A stretch of DNA of 42,146 bases from assembly GCA_902613065.1 (NCBI GenBank), contig CACMFU010000011.1:1-42146 (forward strand), written 5' to 3'. The position numbers were made by a program, and so were the translations under genes. Below are positions 23,848 through 33,852 of the stretch, in pieces. Each line of letters begins with the position of its first letter. The first letter of the stretch is position 1. This DNA is from an uncultured Pelagibacteraceae bacterium (GTDB lineage: Bacteria; Pseudomonadota; Alphaproteobacteria; Pelagibacterales; Pelagibacteraceae). Under the pieces are notes generated by a model. The model was not told where the DNA came from, made no database searches, and worked only from the letters and a program-made list of their open reading frames with translations.

Positions 23848-23853
23848 AAAATT

Positions 23854-24033
23854 TTATTCTTTTGGATCTATTACTTGTCTACCTTTATAAAATCCAGTTT
23901 TTAGATCCATATGATGTGAAAGTCTATACTCGCCTGACTTTTTATCCTCAATAATATTTTTGGAATTAATTTTCATATGAGACCTTCTTTTACCAGCTCT
24001 CGATTTAGTAGTTTTACGTTTTGGTACAGCCAT
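23854..24033 (-). CDS. rpmF: 50S ribosomal protein L32
   Basis: A 59-residue L32 found by direct translation of the minus strand: [20 protein letters not shown] at the N-terminus, [16 protein letters not shown] at the C-terminus, then TAA at 23854-23856. It sits between the bc1 chaperone gene (6-base spacer) and plsX (6 bases), the usual location in alphaproteobacteria. No cysteines are present, so it is the zinc-free type. Confidence 0.95.
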   Translation of the reverse strand: MAVPKRKTTKSRAGKRRSHMKINSKNIIEDKKSGEYRLSHHMDLKTGFYKGRQVIDPKE

Positions 24034-24039
24034 AATAAT

Positions 24040-24504
24040 TTAAAGCGTTATTATATCTTTTGATAGATTTTTGAAAGTATTATTTCTCAGATATTTACTA
24101 TATTTTTCAAAATATTCTGAATAATCATGAAAATTTGAAACGTTTACTATGTATTTTTTGAATATTTCTTCTCTTCTTTCATTATCGATATTTTCCCAAT
24201 CATCAATTTTATCAATAATTGAAAATAAAAGATTTACATAATCTTTCATCTTTTTATTAATTGTTGCATCTCCATAACCGGACTCTCTAATAGAAAGTTC
24301 AATCTGTTTTATCGAATAGTCAAAAAAGCTTTGTAAATTATCTTTTGTTTCAATATTTTTATATTCTTTTAGCAAAAATCCGAGATGAAAAAAAAATATT
24401 ATCAATCGATCATAAAAAATATCAACTTTATTATTGCTATATAAGTTTTTATTCCTGGTGAGTTTTATTAAATTATTGTAAATATATAGATAAGTTTTAT
24501 TCAT
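24040..24504 (-). CDS. Ubiquinol-cytochrome c chaperone family protein (CBP3/UQCC1-like)
   Basis: A 154-residue helical protein resembling the ubiquinol-cytochrome c chaperone domain: DIFYDRLIIFFFHLGFLL, QSFFDYSIKQIELSIRESGYGDATINKKMKDYVNLLF. The family assists assembly of cytochrome b in complex III. The call rests on the GYGD..I.KKMK block and on neighbourhood: in alphaproteobacteria it lies divergent from bamE and upstream of yceD-rpmF-plsX. Here yceD is missing. Its start codon overlaps the bamE start codon on the opposite strand. Confidence 0.75.
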   Translation of the reverse strand: MNKTYLYIYNNLIKLTRNKNLYSNNKVDIFYDRLIIFFFHLGFLLKEYKNIETKDNLQSFFDYSIKQIELSIRESGYGDATINKKMKDYVNLLFSIIDKIDDWENIDNERREEIFKKYIVNVSNFHDYSEYFEKYSKYLRNNTFKNLSKDIITL

Positions 24505-24958
24505 GAAATATTTTTATATTTTAATTTTCTTTATTATAATTAATTGCTCTGGAAATAAAGTATCTAATTATCACGGTGCTAATCAACTAGAGAGTAAGTT
24601 TAATAAAATAAAAATTGATAAAACGAATAAGAACGATTTATTAAAAATTATTGGACCTCCATCAACGAAAAGTGATTTTAATGAAAATATTTGGTTTTAT
24701 GTGGAAAGGTTAAAATCAAATCAATCATTAATAAAATTAGGAACACAGAAAATAAAAAAAAATAATGTTTTAATTGTAGAATTAAATGAAACAGGCATAT
24801 TAAAGAAAAAGAAATTACTAGATTTAGAAAATATGAATGACATCAAATACTTAGAAAATACTACAGAAAAAGAATTCAAAAATGATAGTTTGTTATATGA
24901 CGTATTTACAACCTTAAGAGAAAAAATTAATTCACCAACTAGAAAAAAAATAAATTAA
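24503..24958 (+). CDS. bamE: BamE/SmpA-like outer-membrane lipoprotein
   Basis: A 151-residue lipoprotein: signal peptide MKYFYILIFFIIINC with cysteine 15, then a BamE-like core with INKTNKNDLLKIIGPPSTKS-like KTNKNDLLKIIGPPS and IWFYVERLKS, matching the GxP..S and WxY elements of SmpA/OmlA domains. BamE helps the BAM complex insert outer-membrane beta-barrels. The tail beyond residue 115 is charged and specific to this lineage. It is divergent from the bc1 chaperone gene and ends 3 bases before the convergent hppA stop. Confidence 0.8.
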   Translation: MKYFYILIFFIIINCSGNKVSNYHGANQLESKFNKIKIDKTNKNDLLKIIGPPSTKSDFNENIWFYVERLKSNQSLIKLGTQKIKKNNVLIVELNETGILKKKKLLDLENMNDIKYLENTTEKEFKNDSLLYDVFTTLREKINSPTRKKIN

Positions 24959-24961
24959 TTT

Positions 24962-27061
24962 CTATCCAGCTATAACCGCTAACAATAATAAAGCTACTAT
25001 ATTTGTAATTTTTATCATAGGATTAACTGCAGGGCCAGCAGTATCCTTATAAGGATCACCTACAGTATCTCCTGTAACAGCAGCTTTGTGAGCCTCGGAC
25101 CCTTTTCCACCAAACTTACCATCCTCAATATATTTTTTAGCGTTATCCCATGCTCCACCTCCAGCTGTCATTGAAACTGCAACAAATAATCCTGTTATAA
25201 TTACTCCTAGTAACATTGCACCAACTGAAGATAGTGCCGCAACTTGACCACCTATAGGTAAAATAATTATGTATAAAACTATTGGCGATAAAACAGGAAG
25301 TAATGAAGGTATTATCATTTCTTTGATTGCTGCTTTTGTCAATAAATCAACTAATTTTCCGTAGTCCGGTTTTGCTTTTCTTTTCATTATTCCTGGTATT
25401 TTTTTAAATTGTCTTCGAACTTCTATTACAACTGCCCCTCCTGCTCTTCCTACAGCTTGCATACCCATAGAACCAAAAAGATACGGCAACATACCGCCGA
25501 TTAGTAAACCGACAACAACAAATGGATTTGATAAATCAAATGTTACAACTATTCCTTCTAGTTTAGATCCAGCTTCTTTTGAAAAATGTTTTATGTCTTC
25601 TGTATATGCTGCAAACAAGACTAAAGCTCCTAATCCTGCCGAACCAATTGCATAACCTTTGGTCACAGCTTTTGTTGTATTTCCAACAGCATCTAAAGCA
25701 TCAGTAGTCTTTCTTACATTTTTTGGAAGATTTGACATTTCAGCAATTCCACCGGCATTATCTGTAACAGGTCCATATGCGTCTAAGGCAACTACCATTC
25801 CGGCAAGCGCAAGCATAGTTGTTACAGCTATTGCAATACCAAATAAACCAGCTATTGAATTAGTTAATAAAATTCCAGCAACAATTATTATCGCTGGGAT
25901 TGCTGTAGCTTCCATTGAAATAGCTAAACCTTGAATTACATTAGTTCCATGTCCTGTTGTTGAAGATTCTGCAACACTCTTAACAGGTCTATAATCAGTA
26001 CCTGTATAATATTCTGTAATCCATATTAATAATCCAGTAATTATTAGACCAATGACACCACAATAATACAAGCTCATACCATTAAAAGAAACTCCGTTTA
26101 CTGAATAGTTAGTGTCTAATCCAATTACATAATCGGTTATAGGATATAAAATAATTAAAGATAAAATAGCTGTTGCAACAAAACCTTTATATAATGCATT
26201 CATTATATTTTTTGATTGTCCAAGTTTTACAAAAAAAGTCCCGACTATAGATGTTAAAATACAGGCAGCTCCTATACTTAATGGGTAAACCATCATATTT
26301 AAATCAGAAACAAAAAATATTGAAGAAAGAACCATAGTTGCAACAATAGTTACTGCATATGTTTCAAATAAATCCGCTGCCATACCTGCACAATCACCAA
26401 CATTATCACCAACATTATCTGCAATAACAGCTGGATTTCTTGGATCATCTTCTGGAATACCAGCTTCTACTTTTCCAACTAAATCTGCACCAACATCAGC
26501 ACCTTTGGTAAAAATTCCACCACCTAATCTTGCAAAAATAGATATTAATGATGCACCAAAACCAAGAGCTACAAGTGCATTGACAATTTCTCTTTCGTCT
26601 ACACCAGCTGATAATAATATGTAGTAATAAACTGCAATTGCTAATAAAGCTAAACCAGCAACTAACATACCTGTAATTGCACCTGATTTGAAAGCAATTG
26701 AAAGACCTTCGGATAAACCTTTTCTTGATGCCTCAGCAGTTCGTACATTAGCTTGAACAGAAACTAACATTCCAACATAGCCAGCTATACCTGATAATGC
26801 AGCACCAATTAAATATCCAATTCCAACTAATATTGAAAATGCAAAACTAATAATAACTAAAACAACAACACCAACTATAGCGATTGTTTTGTATTGTCTA
26901 TTTAAATAAGCTTTTGCTCCAATTTGAATTGCAGATGCAATTTCTTGCATCTTTGCATTACCTGCACTTGTTTTCAAAATTGAAGATCCTGTTACAAATC
27001 CATATACAATGGATAATATTCCAGCAAAAATTGAGTATAATAAAATGGTATCAACTGACAT
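24962..27061 (-). CDS. hppA: Membrane-bound H+-translocating pyrophosphatase, K+-independent type
   Basis: A 699-residue, 16-helix pyrophosphatase that pumps protons using PPi hydrolysis. The catalytic block [44 protein letters not shown] region is complete (about 185-225), with the DNAGGIAEM motif and the C-terminal [21 protein letters not shown]. The segment [17 protein letters not shown] has lysine where K+-dependent enzymes have alanine, so it is predicted to be K+-independent. It probably recovers energy from PPi in an energy-limited cell. A Shine-Dalgarno AAGGA precedes the ATG. Confidence 0.96.
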   Translation of the reverse strand: MSVDTILLYSIFAGILSIVYGFVTGSSILKTSAGNAKMQEIASAIQIGAKAYLNRQYKTIAIVGVVVLVIISFAFSILVGIGYLIGAALSGIAGYVGMLVSVQANVRTAEASRKGLSEGLSIAFKSGAITGMLVAGLALLAIAVYYYILLSAGVDEREIVNALVALGFGASLISIFARLGGGIFTKGADVGADLVGKVEAGIPEDDPRNPAVIADNVGDNVGDCAGMAADLFETYAVTIVATMVLSSIFFVSDLNMMVYPLSIGAACILTSIVGTFFVKLGQSKNIMNALYKGFVATAILSLIILYPITDYVIGLDTNYSVNGVSFNGMSLYYCGVIGLIITGLLIWITEYYTGTDYRPVKSVAESSTTGHGTNVIQGLAISMEATAIPAIIIVAGILLTNSIAGLFGIAIAVTTMLALAGMVVALDAYGPVTDNAGGIAEMSNLPKNVRKTTDALDAVGNTTKAVTKGYAIGSAGLGALVLFAAYTEDIKHFSKEAGSKLEGIVVTFDLSNPFVVVGLLIGGMLPYLFGSMGMQAVGRAGGAVVIEVRRQFKKIPGIMKRKAKPDYGKLVDLLTKAAIKEMIIPSLLPVLSPIVLYIIILPIGGQVAALSSVGAMLLGVIITGLFVAVSMTAGGGAWDNAKKYIEDGKFGGKGSEAHKAAVTGDTVGDPYKDTAGPAVNPMIKITNIVALLLLAVIAG

Positions 27062-27118
27062 ATAATTCCTTAAATAAGTGTTTTAGTTATTTTTTAAAAT
27101 GCGGACATTACAAAAAAG

Positions 27119-27147
27119 ATTATAAAAGGCAATATTTAACTTATCAG
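27119..27147 (-). promoter_or_regulatory. Candidate promoter of hppA
   Basis: On the minus strand TATAAT (27124-27119) lies 17 bases after CTGATA (27147-27142, 4 of 6 to the -35 consensus). The start would be near 27112, about 50 bases before the hppA ATG. The -35 overlaps the thiL 3' end. Confidence 0.4.
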
Positions 27148-28103
27148 AATATATGAGAATAACCTTGGTATTTAAGGTATTTTATTGGAATTCTCCTATT
27201 ATTTAATAGGTAATTTTTTGATTTAGTATTAATTTGCCCAATAATAGAAATTTTTTGATTCAATTTAGAAGATAAAGTTTTTATATATTTTCTCTTTGAC
27301 TTAGAAGCTGTAAATAAGATTTGATAATCATCACCATTGAATAAATAGTCTAATGTCTTCAGTTTTTTGTTTTTAATTATTTGTTTTAATTGATTTGATA
27401 TCGGGATCTTATCTATATTGATTAAATAACCAAGTTTTTGTTTATTTATTAATTTATTTAGATCAATTACCAGTCCATCTGAAACATCCATAGAGCAGTT
27501 TGCAATTTTAAAAAGATGTAAACTAAATTTTACAGGTAGATTAGGTGAATAATATTTACCTATAAAATATTTTTTTTGATTTGAGTTTAAATTAATTTTC
27601 TTTTTCAAAGCTTTTAAACCAACATGACTATCACCTACATTACCAGTTAAATAAATGTCATCTCCAATTTTTGCTTTATTTCTATAAACAATTTTATTTG
27701 AATATCCTAAAGATACAACTGTAAAACTTAGATTTTTTGATGATGTAGTATCGCCACCTGATAATTTTATATTAAATCTATTTTGTTCACTGGACAAAGA
27801 TTTGTTAATTAATGACATATTTTTTTTTGTAAAATGTTTTTTGTTACCTGAGCCAGCTAAAAAGAAATAATTTGGTTTTACTCCTTTGGCACAAATATCT
27901 GATATAGATGATCTTATTATTTTCCTTATAACAAGATCTGGTTTATTGAAATTTAAAAAGTGTATACCCTCATTATAAGTATCAACAGAAATAACTAATT
28001 TTTTATTTTTATCAAAAAAAACATCATCATTTAAATTAAGCGAGGATGGATTATTTTTAGATAATTTTTTTAAATAATTATTTATTAAGAATTCTTCATT
28101 CAT
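27144..28103 (-). CDS. thiL: Thiamine-monophosphate kinase
   Basis: A 319-residue ThiL/PurM-fold kinase making thiamine pyrophosphate from thiamine monophosphate. Seen: LNLNDDVFFD near the N-terminus with the metal-binding aspartates, SVDTYNEGIHF, IRSSISDICAKGVKPNYFFLAG, GGDTTSS and MDVSDGLVIDLNKL, then GDDYQILFT. Length is normal. The ATG shares a base with the nusB stop. The nusB-thiL order downstream of ribH is typical of many proteobacteria. Confidence 0.92.
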   Translation of the reverse strand: MNEEFLINNYLKKLSKNNPSSLNLNDDVFFDKNKKLVISVDTYNEGIHFLNFNKPDLVIRKIIRSSISDICAKGVKPNYFFLAGSGNKKHFTKKNMSLINKSLSSEQNRFNIKLSGGDTTSSKNLSFTVVSLGYSNKIVYRNKAKIGDDIYLTGNVGDSHVGLKALKKKINLNSNQKKYFIGKYYSPNLPVKFSLHLFKIANCSMDVSDGLVIDLNKLINKQKLGYLINIDKIPISNQLKQIIKNKKLKTLDYLFNGDDYQILFTASKSKRKYIKTLSSKLNQKISIIGQINTKSKNYLLNNRRIPIKYLKYQGYSHIF

Positions 28104-28498
28104 CAGTTTCTTAATTTCTTTGAAATTTTATCAAGCAAAGCATTCAAATATTTTGTTTGTGATAAATCGATAAAGAAATTAGAGGCATTAAGGTATTCTT
28201 TAATAATTATTTTTGAAGATATTTTTGGCTTATACATTAATTCAAAAATTGCACTTTTAATTATTACTTGAAAAACTTTATCAAGGTTTGATATTTTTAA
28301 ATCTTCATTTAAATGATTTATAATTTCCTCATGAATTATGTCATCTCTTTCAATTGTACCGTTGACCACATCTTTTATAAATTTTTTGAAACGATGTTTT
28401 GGAAAATTTAATTCTACTTCATTGTTATAGTATTTACTGTAAAGTTTCTGTATTATAATAACTCTTGGATTATTTTTTTTACTAAAATGAAGTGGCAT
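28103..28498 (-). CDS. nusB: Transcription antitermination factor NusB
   Basis: A 131-residue, helical NusB. The conserved C-terminal part IIKSAIFELMYKPKISSKIIIKEYLNASNFFI matches the family (ELxxxxxxPxxVxINEAVELAK). The N-terminal RNA-binding arginine region (RVIIIQKLYSKYY) is weaker. NusB with NusE/S10 promotes rRNA antitermination. It lies between ribH (1-base gap) and thiL (1-base overlap). Confidence 0.85.
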   Translation of the reverse strand: MPLHFSKKNNPRVIIIQKLYSKYYNNEVELNFPKHRFKKFIKDVVNGTIERDDIIHEEIINHLNEDLKISNLDKVFQVIIKSAIFELMYKPKISSKIIIKEYLNASNFFIDLSQTKYLNALLDKISKKLRN

Positions 28499-28499
28499 T

Positions 28500-28886
28500 C
28501 TATAAAGATAATATTGTTTTTACTGCGTTGGCTGCTTCTCTACCCTTTTTGCCACGTGCTATAGCTTGATTTTTATTTAAACAAGTAATTATTCCATTAC
28601 CAACAGGTTTTTTTGACTCCACAGATATATTCATAATTGCATCAGTCGTTGATTTAGATATAAAATCAAAATGAGGCGTTTGACCTTTAATTACACATCC
28701 AAGTGCTACAAAACCATCATACTTTTTTAAATTTTTGGAAATAACCACGGGTATCTCAAACACACCCGGAACAGAAATTATTTTAATCTTTGCAAAATTC
28801 TTCAATTCATTCTTGGCACTTTTAAGAAGAGCAGTTGAAATATCTTTATAGTAGTTTGCTTGTATAATTAATACTTTATTTTTCAT
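28500..28886 (-). CDS. ribH: 6,7-dimethyl-8-ribityllumazine synthase
   Basis: A 128-residue RibH, slightly short for the family. Motifs: VLIIQANYYKDIS, SVPGVFEIPVVI, and the catalytic stretch LGCVIKGQTPHFDFIS with its histidine, followed by GNGIITCLNKNQAIARG. It condenses the pyrimidine intermediate with dihydroxybutanone phosphate, the penultimate step of riboflavin synthesis. It overlaps the ribBA end by ATGA. Confidence 0.94.
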   Translation of the reverse strand: MKNKVLIIQANYYKDISTALLKSAKNELKNFAKIKIISVPGVFEIPVVISKNLKKYDGFVALGCVIKGQTPHFDFISKSTTDAIMNISVESKKPVGNGIITCLNKNQAIARGKKGREAANAVKTILSL

Positions 28887-29986
28887 TTTATAATTTCTTG
28901 TTTAATAATCTTGATACCATAACCATCCAACCCAACAACCTTTTTTAGAGTTCTAGTAACTAATATCATTTTCTTTATTTTTAAAGATTTAATTATTTGA
29001 GCTCCAATACCATAACTTTTAATTAATTGATCCTTTTCCTTAGTATTAGACTTTTTATCTTTAAATTCTTTAAGTGTTTGAGTAACAGATTTTAAATTTG
29101 GATCTCTTATGAAAATCATAACGCAATTGTTATATTTTTTAAAATATTTTAAAGTTTTTTCAAATGAGTTAGGAAGTTTTTGATTAATTAGATAATTTTG
29201 AACTACATTAGATGAAATGACTCTTACTCTTGGTGATTTACTTTTATTAACTTTACCCTTAACTAATGCAAAATGCTCAGAACCATCAATTGAGTTCTCA
29301 AAAACATAAATTTTAAATTTTTGATTATTTAAATTAATTGTAGATGTTTTTTTTAATTTAATAAGATTTTCTTTTCTTAATCTGTATGAAATTAAATCTT
29401 CAATTTTTGCAATATGAAGTTTATGTTTACTTGCAAATTTTAATAAGTCATCACCTTTTGCCATTGAGCCATCCTCATTCATAATCTCACATATTACAGC
29501 AGCTGGAATTTTGTTGCCAAGTCTAGCTATGTCGACAGATGCTTCAGTATGACCCGCTCTAACAAGAACTCCTCCTTCTCGTGAAATAATTGGAAATACG
29601 TGACCAGGAGAAACTATTTCATTTTTTAATACATTTTTTTTTGTAGCAACTTTTATTGTTCGTGATCGGTCTTTAGCTGAAATACCAGTAGTTATACCCT
29701 TCTTGGCCTCTATTGAAATGGTAAAGGCTGTTTGATTTCTCGATTGATTAACAGGAGCCATAAATGTTAGCCCAAGTTTATTTGCTTGATTTTTATTTAG
29801 CGTTAAACAAATTAAACCTCTGCCGTTTTTCGCCATAAAGTTAATTTTTTTAGAATTAACATCACTGGCATTAAATACTAAATCCCCCTCATTTTCTCGA
29901 TTTTCGTCGTCAACGAGAATATACATTCCTCCTTTTTTTGAGATAGAAATAATCTTTTCTATTGGGCTAAATTTATTTTTTATCAT
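28883..29986 (-). CDS. ribB: DHBP synthase with degenerate GTP cyclohydrolase II-like domain (RibBA)
   Basis: A 367-residue two-domain protein. Residues about 5-203 are an intact 3,4-dihydroxy-2-butanone 4-phosphate synthase: VDDENRENEGDLVFNAS, SPGHVFPI, GVLVRAGHTEASVDIARL, CEIMNEDG. Residues about 210-367 resemble GTP cyclohydrolase II by length and ends (SPRVRV, YGIGAQIIKSLKIKKMILVT, LDGYGIKI). They lack the zinc cysteines (CxxxxxxxCDC) and the QEGRGIGL loop, so that half is probably inactive. A separate ribA would be needed. It overlaps ribE by 14 bases. Confidence 0.9.
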   Translation of the reverse strand: MIKNKFSPIEKIISISKKGGMYILVDDENRENEGDLVFNASDVNSKKINFMAKNGRGLICLTLNKNQANKLGLTFMAPVNQSRNQTAFTISIEAKKGITTGISAKDRSRTIKVATKKNVLKNEIVSPGHVFPIISREGGVLVRAGHTEASVDIARLGNKIPAAVICEIMNEDGSMAKGDDLLKFASKHKLHIAKIEDLISYRLRKENLIKLKKTSTINLNNQKFKIYVFENSIDGSEHFALVKGKVNKSKSPRVRVISSNVVQNYLINQKLPNSFEKTLKYFKKYNNCVMIFIRDPNLKSVTQTLKEFKDKKSNTKEKDQLIKSYGIGAQIIKSLKIKKMILVTRTLKKVVGLDGYGIKIIKQEIIK

Positions 29987-30566
29987 TAATAAATTTTTTT
30001 ACATATTTAGATAAAATATCAATTTCAATATTAACTAAATCGTTTTTTTTAATGTTTGCTAAATTTGTAAGTTTTAGTGTATGTGGGATAACCCAAATTT
30101 CAAATTTATACTTCTTAATCTTGGCTATGGTTAAAGATACTCCATTTATCAAGATTGATGCTTTCTCAACTAAAAATTTATAAAATTTTTTATCAATACT
30201 AAATTCGTAAATTGTAGATTTATCTACATTTGTTAAATTTGTAACTTTGCTTACTGTATCAACATGACCTTGACAGATATGACCTGAAATATTTTGTCCA
30301 TACTTTAAAGGTAGTTCTAAATTAACATAATCACCAACATTAGATTTCTTAAATTTTGATTTTCTAATAGTTTCATTTGATAAATAAAATTCAGATATAC
30401 CTTTTTTATATGATATTAATGTTAGGCAGACACCATCACAGGAAATAGATATTCCTAATTGCTTATTACTTAATTTTAATTTTGACTTGATAAAGACGTT
30501 TATTCCTTTAGCTCTTTTGGTAATATTTGTAATTTTACCTTTATTAAAAATTATTCCATTAAACAT
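29973..30566 (-). CDS. ribE: Riboflavin synthase, alpha subunit
   Basis: A 197-residue riboflavin synthase with two lumazine-binding repeats. First: MFNGIIFNKGKI, GISISCDGVCLTL, FYLSNETIRKS. Second: KYGQNISGHICQGHVDTV, ILINGVSLTIA, WVIPHTLKLTN. It dismutates two 6,7-dimethyl-8-ribityllumazine molecules to riboflavin. It follows ribD directly (no gap) and overlaps ribBA. Confidence 0.95.
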   Translation of the reverse strand: MFNGIIFNKGKITNITKRAKGINVFIKSKLKLSNKQLGISISCDGVCLTLISYKKGISEFYLSNETIRKSKFKKSNVGDYVNLELPLKYGQNISGHICQGHVDTVSKVTNLTNVDKSTIYEFSIDKKFYKFLVEKASILINGVSLTIAKIKKYKFEIWVIPHTLKLTNLANIKKNDLVNIEIDILSKYVKKFINDKK

Positions 30567-31661
30567 TTACTGATACCTAAAAAGTTTTTCTTTATCTAAA
30601 AAAGTATTAATTTGCGATCTTTTTTTAAATTTTTTAGACAATAAATCAATAAAAGAATTCAAAGCAACTGAATTTTTTAAATTAATTTTATTATCAGCTT
30701 TGAATAAATAGAAATCATTTATTAAATTGTTGTTTAAAAAAGATTTTAAAAGATTTGGACCCGACTCAAGTAATAAATTTGCATAACCTAATGAGTATAT
30801 TTTTTTTAAAATTATATTTAAATCAAAACTATTATTTTCTATTTTCATAAAAATAAGTTTTGCATTTTTATTTTTAAATTTATTAATAATATTTTTATCT
30901 TTTTTATTATGAAAAATATAAGTTTTATTTGAGTTAGGTTTTAATACACTGGAATTTATTTTGGTCTTCAAATCTTTATCAATAATAAATTTTACTGGTG
31001 AAAACTTTTCTAAACCTTGAATTCTACAATTTAAATTAGGATTGTCAGAGTTAATAGTTTTATAAGATGTTAAAATTGCTTGATTTCTATATCTTAATAA
31101 ATGAGACACTTTATGAGAATGTTCATTTGTAATTTTTTTTTTAAATAAATAAATTCTATTATTCTTAGAAACAGCTAATTTTCCAGTAACGTATGGAATA
31201 TCATTAAATTTTGAGAATTTATAATCTTTGTAAAATTGATTTGCCTCATTTTTCATTAAACCAATTTTAGCCAAAATATTATTTTTTTTTAAAACACTTT
31301 TTGTTTTTTTTGCTGTTCGTTTATCAAAATCTTCAATCGAATAGTTAACTGATTTAATTTTATTTTTGATAATAACGTTTGTACAAGGTGGTGTTTGACC
31401 ATAATGGATACAAGGTTCTAATGTTACATACATATTTGAATTTTTGAAATTTATTTTATTGTTTTTTAAGGCTGCTACCTCTGCATGAGGTCTACCATTA
31501 ATATCTGTATTTCCGTAAGAAATGATTTCATCTTTATATGTTACTACACATCCAACCGATGGATTTAGTCCTGTTAACCCTTTATTTTGATTGGCAAGTT
31601 CAAATGCCAATCTCATAAATGCTTTATTTTTTTCTGATGATTTATCTTTTCTTAAAGACAT
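30567..31661 (-). CDS. ribD: Riboflavin biosynthesis deaminase/reductase RibD
   Basis: A 364-residue bifunctional enzyme. The N-terminal deaminase domain shows [22 protein letters not shown], the zinc motif [10 protein letters not shown] and [15 protein letters not shown]. The C-terminal reductase domain starts near residue 150 ([14 protein letters not shown]) and is divergent, with [14 protein letters not shown] near its end. I chose ATG 31661, which gives [16 protein letters not shown] and a 20-base overlap with nrdR; an upstream ATG at 31724 would overlap nrdR by 83 bases. Confidence 0.92.
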   Translation of the reverse strand: MSLRKDKSSEKNKAFMRLAFELANQNKGLTGLNPSVGCVVTYKDEIISYGNTDINGRPHAEVAALKNNKINFKNSNMYVTLEPCIHYGQTPPCTNVIIKNKIKSVNYSIEDFDKRTAKKTKSVLKKNNILAKIGLMKNEANQFYKDYKFSKFNDIPYVTGKLAVSKNNRIYLFKKKITNEHSHKVSHLLRYRNQAILTSYKTINSDNPNLNCRIQGLEKFSPVKFIIDKDLKTKINSSVLKPNSNKTYIFHNKKDKNIINKFKNKNAKLIFMKIENNSFDLNIILKKIYSLGYANLLLESGPNLLKSFLNNNLINDFYLFKADNKINLKNSVALNSFIDLLSKKFKKRSQINTFLDKEKLFRYQ

Positions 31662-32100
31662 CGATTTTATCAACAAATTGAACGAAGTCTTTTTCTTCTC
31701 TAAAATTTCTATATACTGATGCAAATCTTACATAAGCTACCGGGTCCAATTCTTTTAATCCGTCCATTACCATTGTGCCGATTGTATTAGAAGAGATTTC
31801 ACTTTGGCCAAATTCTTCAAGTGATCGAGAAATTTTAGAAATGAATTTTTCTACTGTTTCAGTATCAAGAGGTCTTTTTTTAAGAGCTACATATATAGAT
31901 TTTGACAATTTATCTCTATCAAAGGGAGATTTTCTTCCATTTTTTTTAACAATGGTAAGTTCACGAAATTGAACTCTTTCAAATGTAGTAAATCTTTGTC
32001 CACAACTACATAACCTTCTTCTTCTTATGGCTGTTCCATCTTCAGTGGGTCTAGAATCTACAACTGAGGTTTCACCTTTTTTATCACAAGGACAAATCAT
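31642..32100 (-). CDS. nrdR: Transcriptional repressor NrdR
   Basis: A 152-residue ATP-cone repressor of ribonucleotide reductase genes. The N-terminal zinc ribbon is followed by [29 protein letters not shown] and the ATP-cone begins [37 protein letters not shown] closes it. The first zinc pair reads MICPCD, a CxC in place of the canonical CPxCG. nrdR-ribD-ribE is a common order in proteobacteria. It follows glyA by 6 bases. Confidence 0.94.
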   Translation of the reverse strand: MICPCDKKGETSVVDSRPTEDGTAIRRRRLCSCGQRFTTFERVQFRELTIVKKNGRKSPFDRDKLSKSIYVALKKRPLDTETVEKFISKISRSLEEFGQSEISSNTIGTMVMDGLKELDPVAYVRFASVYRNFREEKDFVQFVDKIDVFKKR

Positions 32101-32106
32101 AATTCA

Positions 32107-33417
32107 TTATCCCAAATTTTTATAAATTGGGAAATTTGAACATAAATCAACAACTTCTTTTCTTACTTCGTTTTCTATTTTTGTATTATCGTCAGGGTTT
32201 GATGACAAACCTTTAATCACTTTAGTAATTAATTCTCCAACAATTTTAAATTCGTTTAAACCAAAACCCCTAGTTGTTGCGGCCTGAGAACCTAATCTTA
32301 TACCAGAAGTTACCATTGGACTTTCTGTATCAAAAGGAATTCCATTTTTATTACATGTAATGTTAGCTCTTGATAAACTTTCAGCTGCAGCATTGCCTTT
32401 GACACCAAAAGGTCTTAAATCTACCAACATTAAATGAGTATCTGTTCCTCCAGAATAAATCTTAAATCCATTTGTTTTTAAAGTTTCTGCGAGAATTTTT
32501 GCATTAGCTAAAACATTAGATATATATTCTTTAAAGGAAGGTTCTAATGCTTCTTTAAATCCAACTGCTTTTGCTGCTATTATATGCATAAGAGGGCCAC
32601 CCTGATATCCAGGAAATACAGCTGTATTAATTTTTTTATATATATCTTCATGATTTGTTAAAATAATTCCACCTCTGGCACTTCTAAAAACTTTATGAGT
32701 TGTAGATGTAACAACATGAGCATGATCAACAGGATTTGGATAACCTTTACCAGCAACAAGACCTGAAAAGTGAGCCATATCTACCATAAAGAATGCTCCA
32801 ACCTTATCAGCAATTTCTCTGAACTTTTTAAAATCAATCACCCTAGAATATGCGCTTCCTCCAGCAATTATAAGTTTAGGTTTATTTTCAATTGCTAATC
32901 TTTCAACTTCCTCATAATCGATTAATTCAGAGGTTTTATCTACATCATAGCTTATTGCATTAAACCATTTGCCTGACATCGCAATTTTAAGACCATGAGT
33001 AATATGGCCACCAGAATTTAAACTCATTCCCATAAAAGTATCACCTGGCTTTAATAATGCTAAAAACACTGCTCCGTTAGCTTGTGCGCCAGAATGAGGT
33101 TGTGAATTCGCAAATTTACAATTAAAGAGTTTTTTTAATCTATCGTTAGCAAGTGACTCAGCAACATCAACATGTTCACAACCGTTATAATATCTTTTAC
33201 CTGGGTAACCTTCGGCATACTTATTTGTTAGTACTGAACCTTGTGCCTCTAAAACAGCTTGTGAAACAATGTTTTCTGATGCGATTAATTCGATATGATT
33301 TTGTTGTCTGATTAATTCTTTATTTACTGCATCAAATATTTCTGGATCAGCTTCAGACAATTTTTTTTCAAAAAAGTTTTCATATTGAGTATTTAAATAT
33401 TTTTTTTCACTAGACAT
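32107..33417 (-). CDS. glyA: Serine hydroxymethyltransferase
   Basis: A 436-residue PLP enzyme interconverting serine and glycine with tetrahydrofolate. Motifs: [65 protein letters not shown], and the PLP lysine in [31 protein letters not shown] follows. Full length. It leads into nrdR and the riboflavin genes and follows rpiB by 8 bases. Confidence 0.97.
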   Translation of the reverse strand: MSSEKKYLNTQYENFFEKKLSEADPEIFDAVNKELIRQQNHIELIASENIVSQAVLEAQGSVLTNKYAEGYPGKRYYNGCEHVDVAESLANDRLKKLFNCKFANSQPHSGAQANGAVFLALLKPGDTFMGMSLNSGGHITHGLKIAMSGKWFNAISYDVDKTSELIDYEEVERLAIENKPKLIIAGGSAYSRVIDFKKFREIADKVGAFFMVDMAHFSGLVAGKGYPNPVDHAHVVTSTTHKVFRSARGGIILTNHEDIYKKINTAVFPGYQGGPLMHIIAAKAVGFKEALEPSFKEYISNVLANAKILAETLKTNGFKIYSGGTDTHLMLVDLRPFGVKGNAAAESLSRANITCNKNGIPFDTESPMVTSGIRLGSQAATTRGFGLNEFKIVGELITKVIKGLSSNPDDNTKIENEVRKEVVDLCSNFPIYKNLG

Positions 33418-33425
33418 TTATTTAC

Positions 33426-33851
33426 CTATATTTTTTTAATTCTTTTTATATGTCTACCGCCTTCAAACTCAGTCTTTAGAAAGCTCTCAACACATTTTAA
33501 GGCAACTGTTTTTTTAATAAGCCTTTCTCCTAATGTTATAACATTTGCATCATTATGCAATCGCGATAATTTGGCATTTTTTACTGAATAGCATAAAGCT
33601 GCGCGTATTCCCTTATTTTTGTTTGCAGCAATAGACATTCCTACTCCTGAACCACAAACAAGTATTCCTACATGATTCTTATTTTTCGCCACTTGTTTAC
33701 AAAGTTTATGAGCAAAATCAGGGTAATCAACGGACTTCTTATTTTGTTTTGGTCCCAGATCTTTTATTAGATAATTTTTATTAAAGTATTTTAAAATATT
33801 CTTTTTTAAATTAAATCCACCATGATCTGAAGCAATAAAAATTTTTTTCAA
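33426..33851 (-). CDS. rpiB: Ribose-5-phosphate isomerase B
   Basis: A 141-residue RpiB/LacAB-type isomerase linking ribose 5-phosphate and ribulose 5-phosphate. IASDHGGFNLK at the N-terminus, VDYPDFAHKLC, the catalytic cysteine loop GILVCGSGVGMSIAANK, and HNDANVITLGERLI match the family. It lies just upstream of glyA, an order seen in many alphaproteobacteria. Confidence 0.94.
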   Translation of the reverse strand: MKKIFIASDHGGFNLKKNILKYFNKNYLIKDLGPKQNKKSVDYPDFAHKLCKQVAKNKNHVGILVCGSGVGMSIAANKNKGIRAALCYSVKNAKLSRLHNDANVITLGERLIKKTVALKCVESFLKTEFEGGRHIKRIKKI

Positions 33852-33852
33852 T

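Noticed and set aside
25659..25934. Open frame opposite hppA, and similar long frames opposite tatD (2559-2915), pdxJ (38269-38541) and rsh (39355-39717)
   Set aside because: They are antisense shadows of strongly conserved genes, with no independent motif or signal.
31662..31724. Upstream ATG for ribD
   Set aside because: It would overlap nrdR by 83 bases and the extra residues do not look like RibD.
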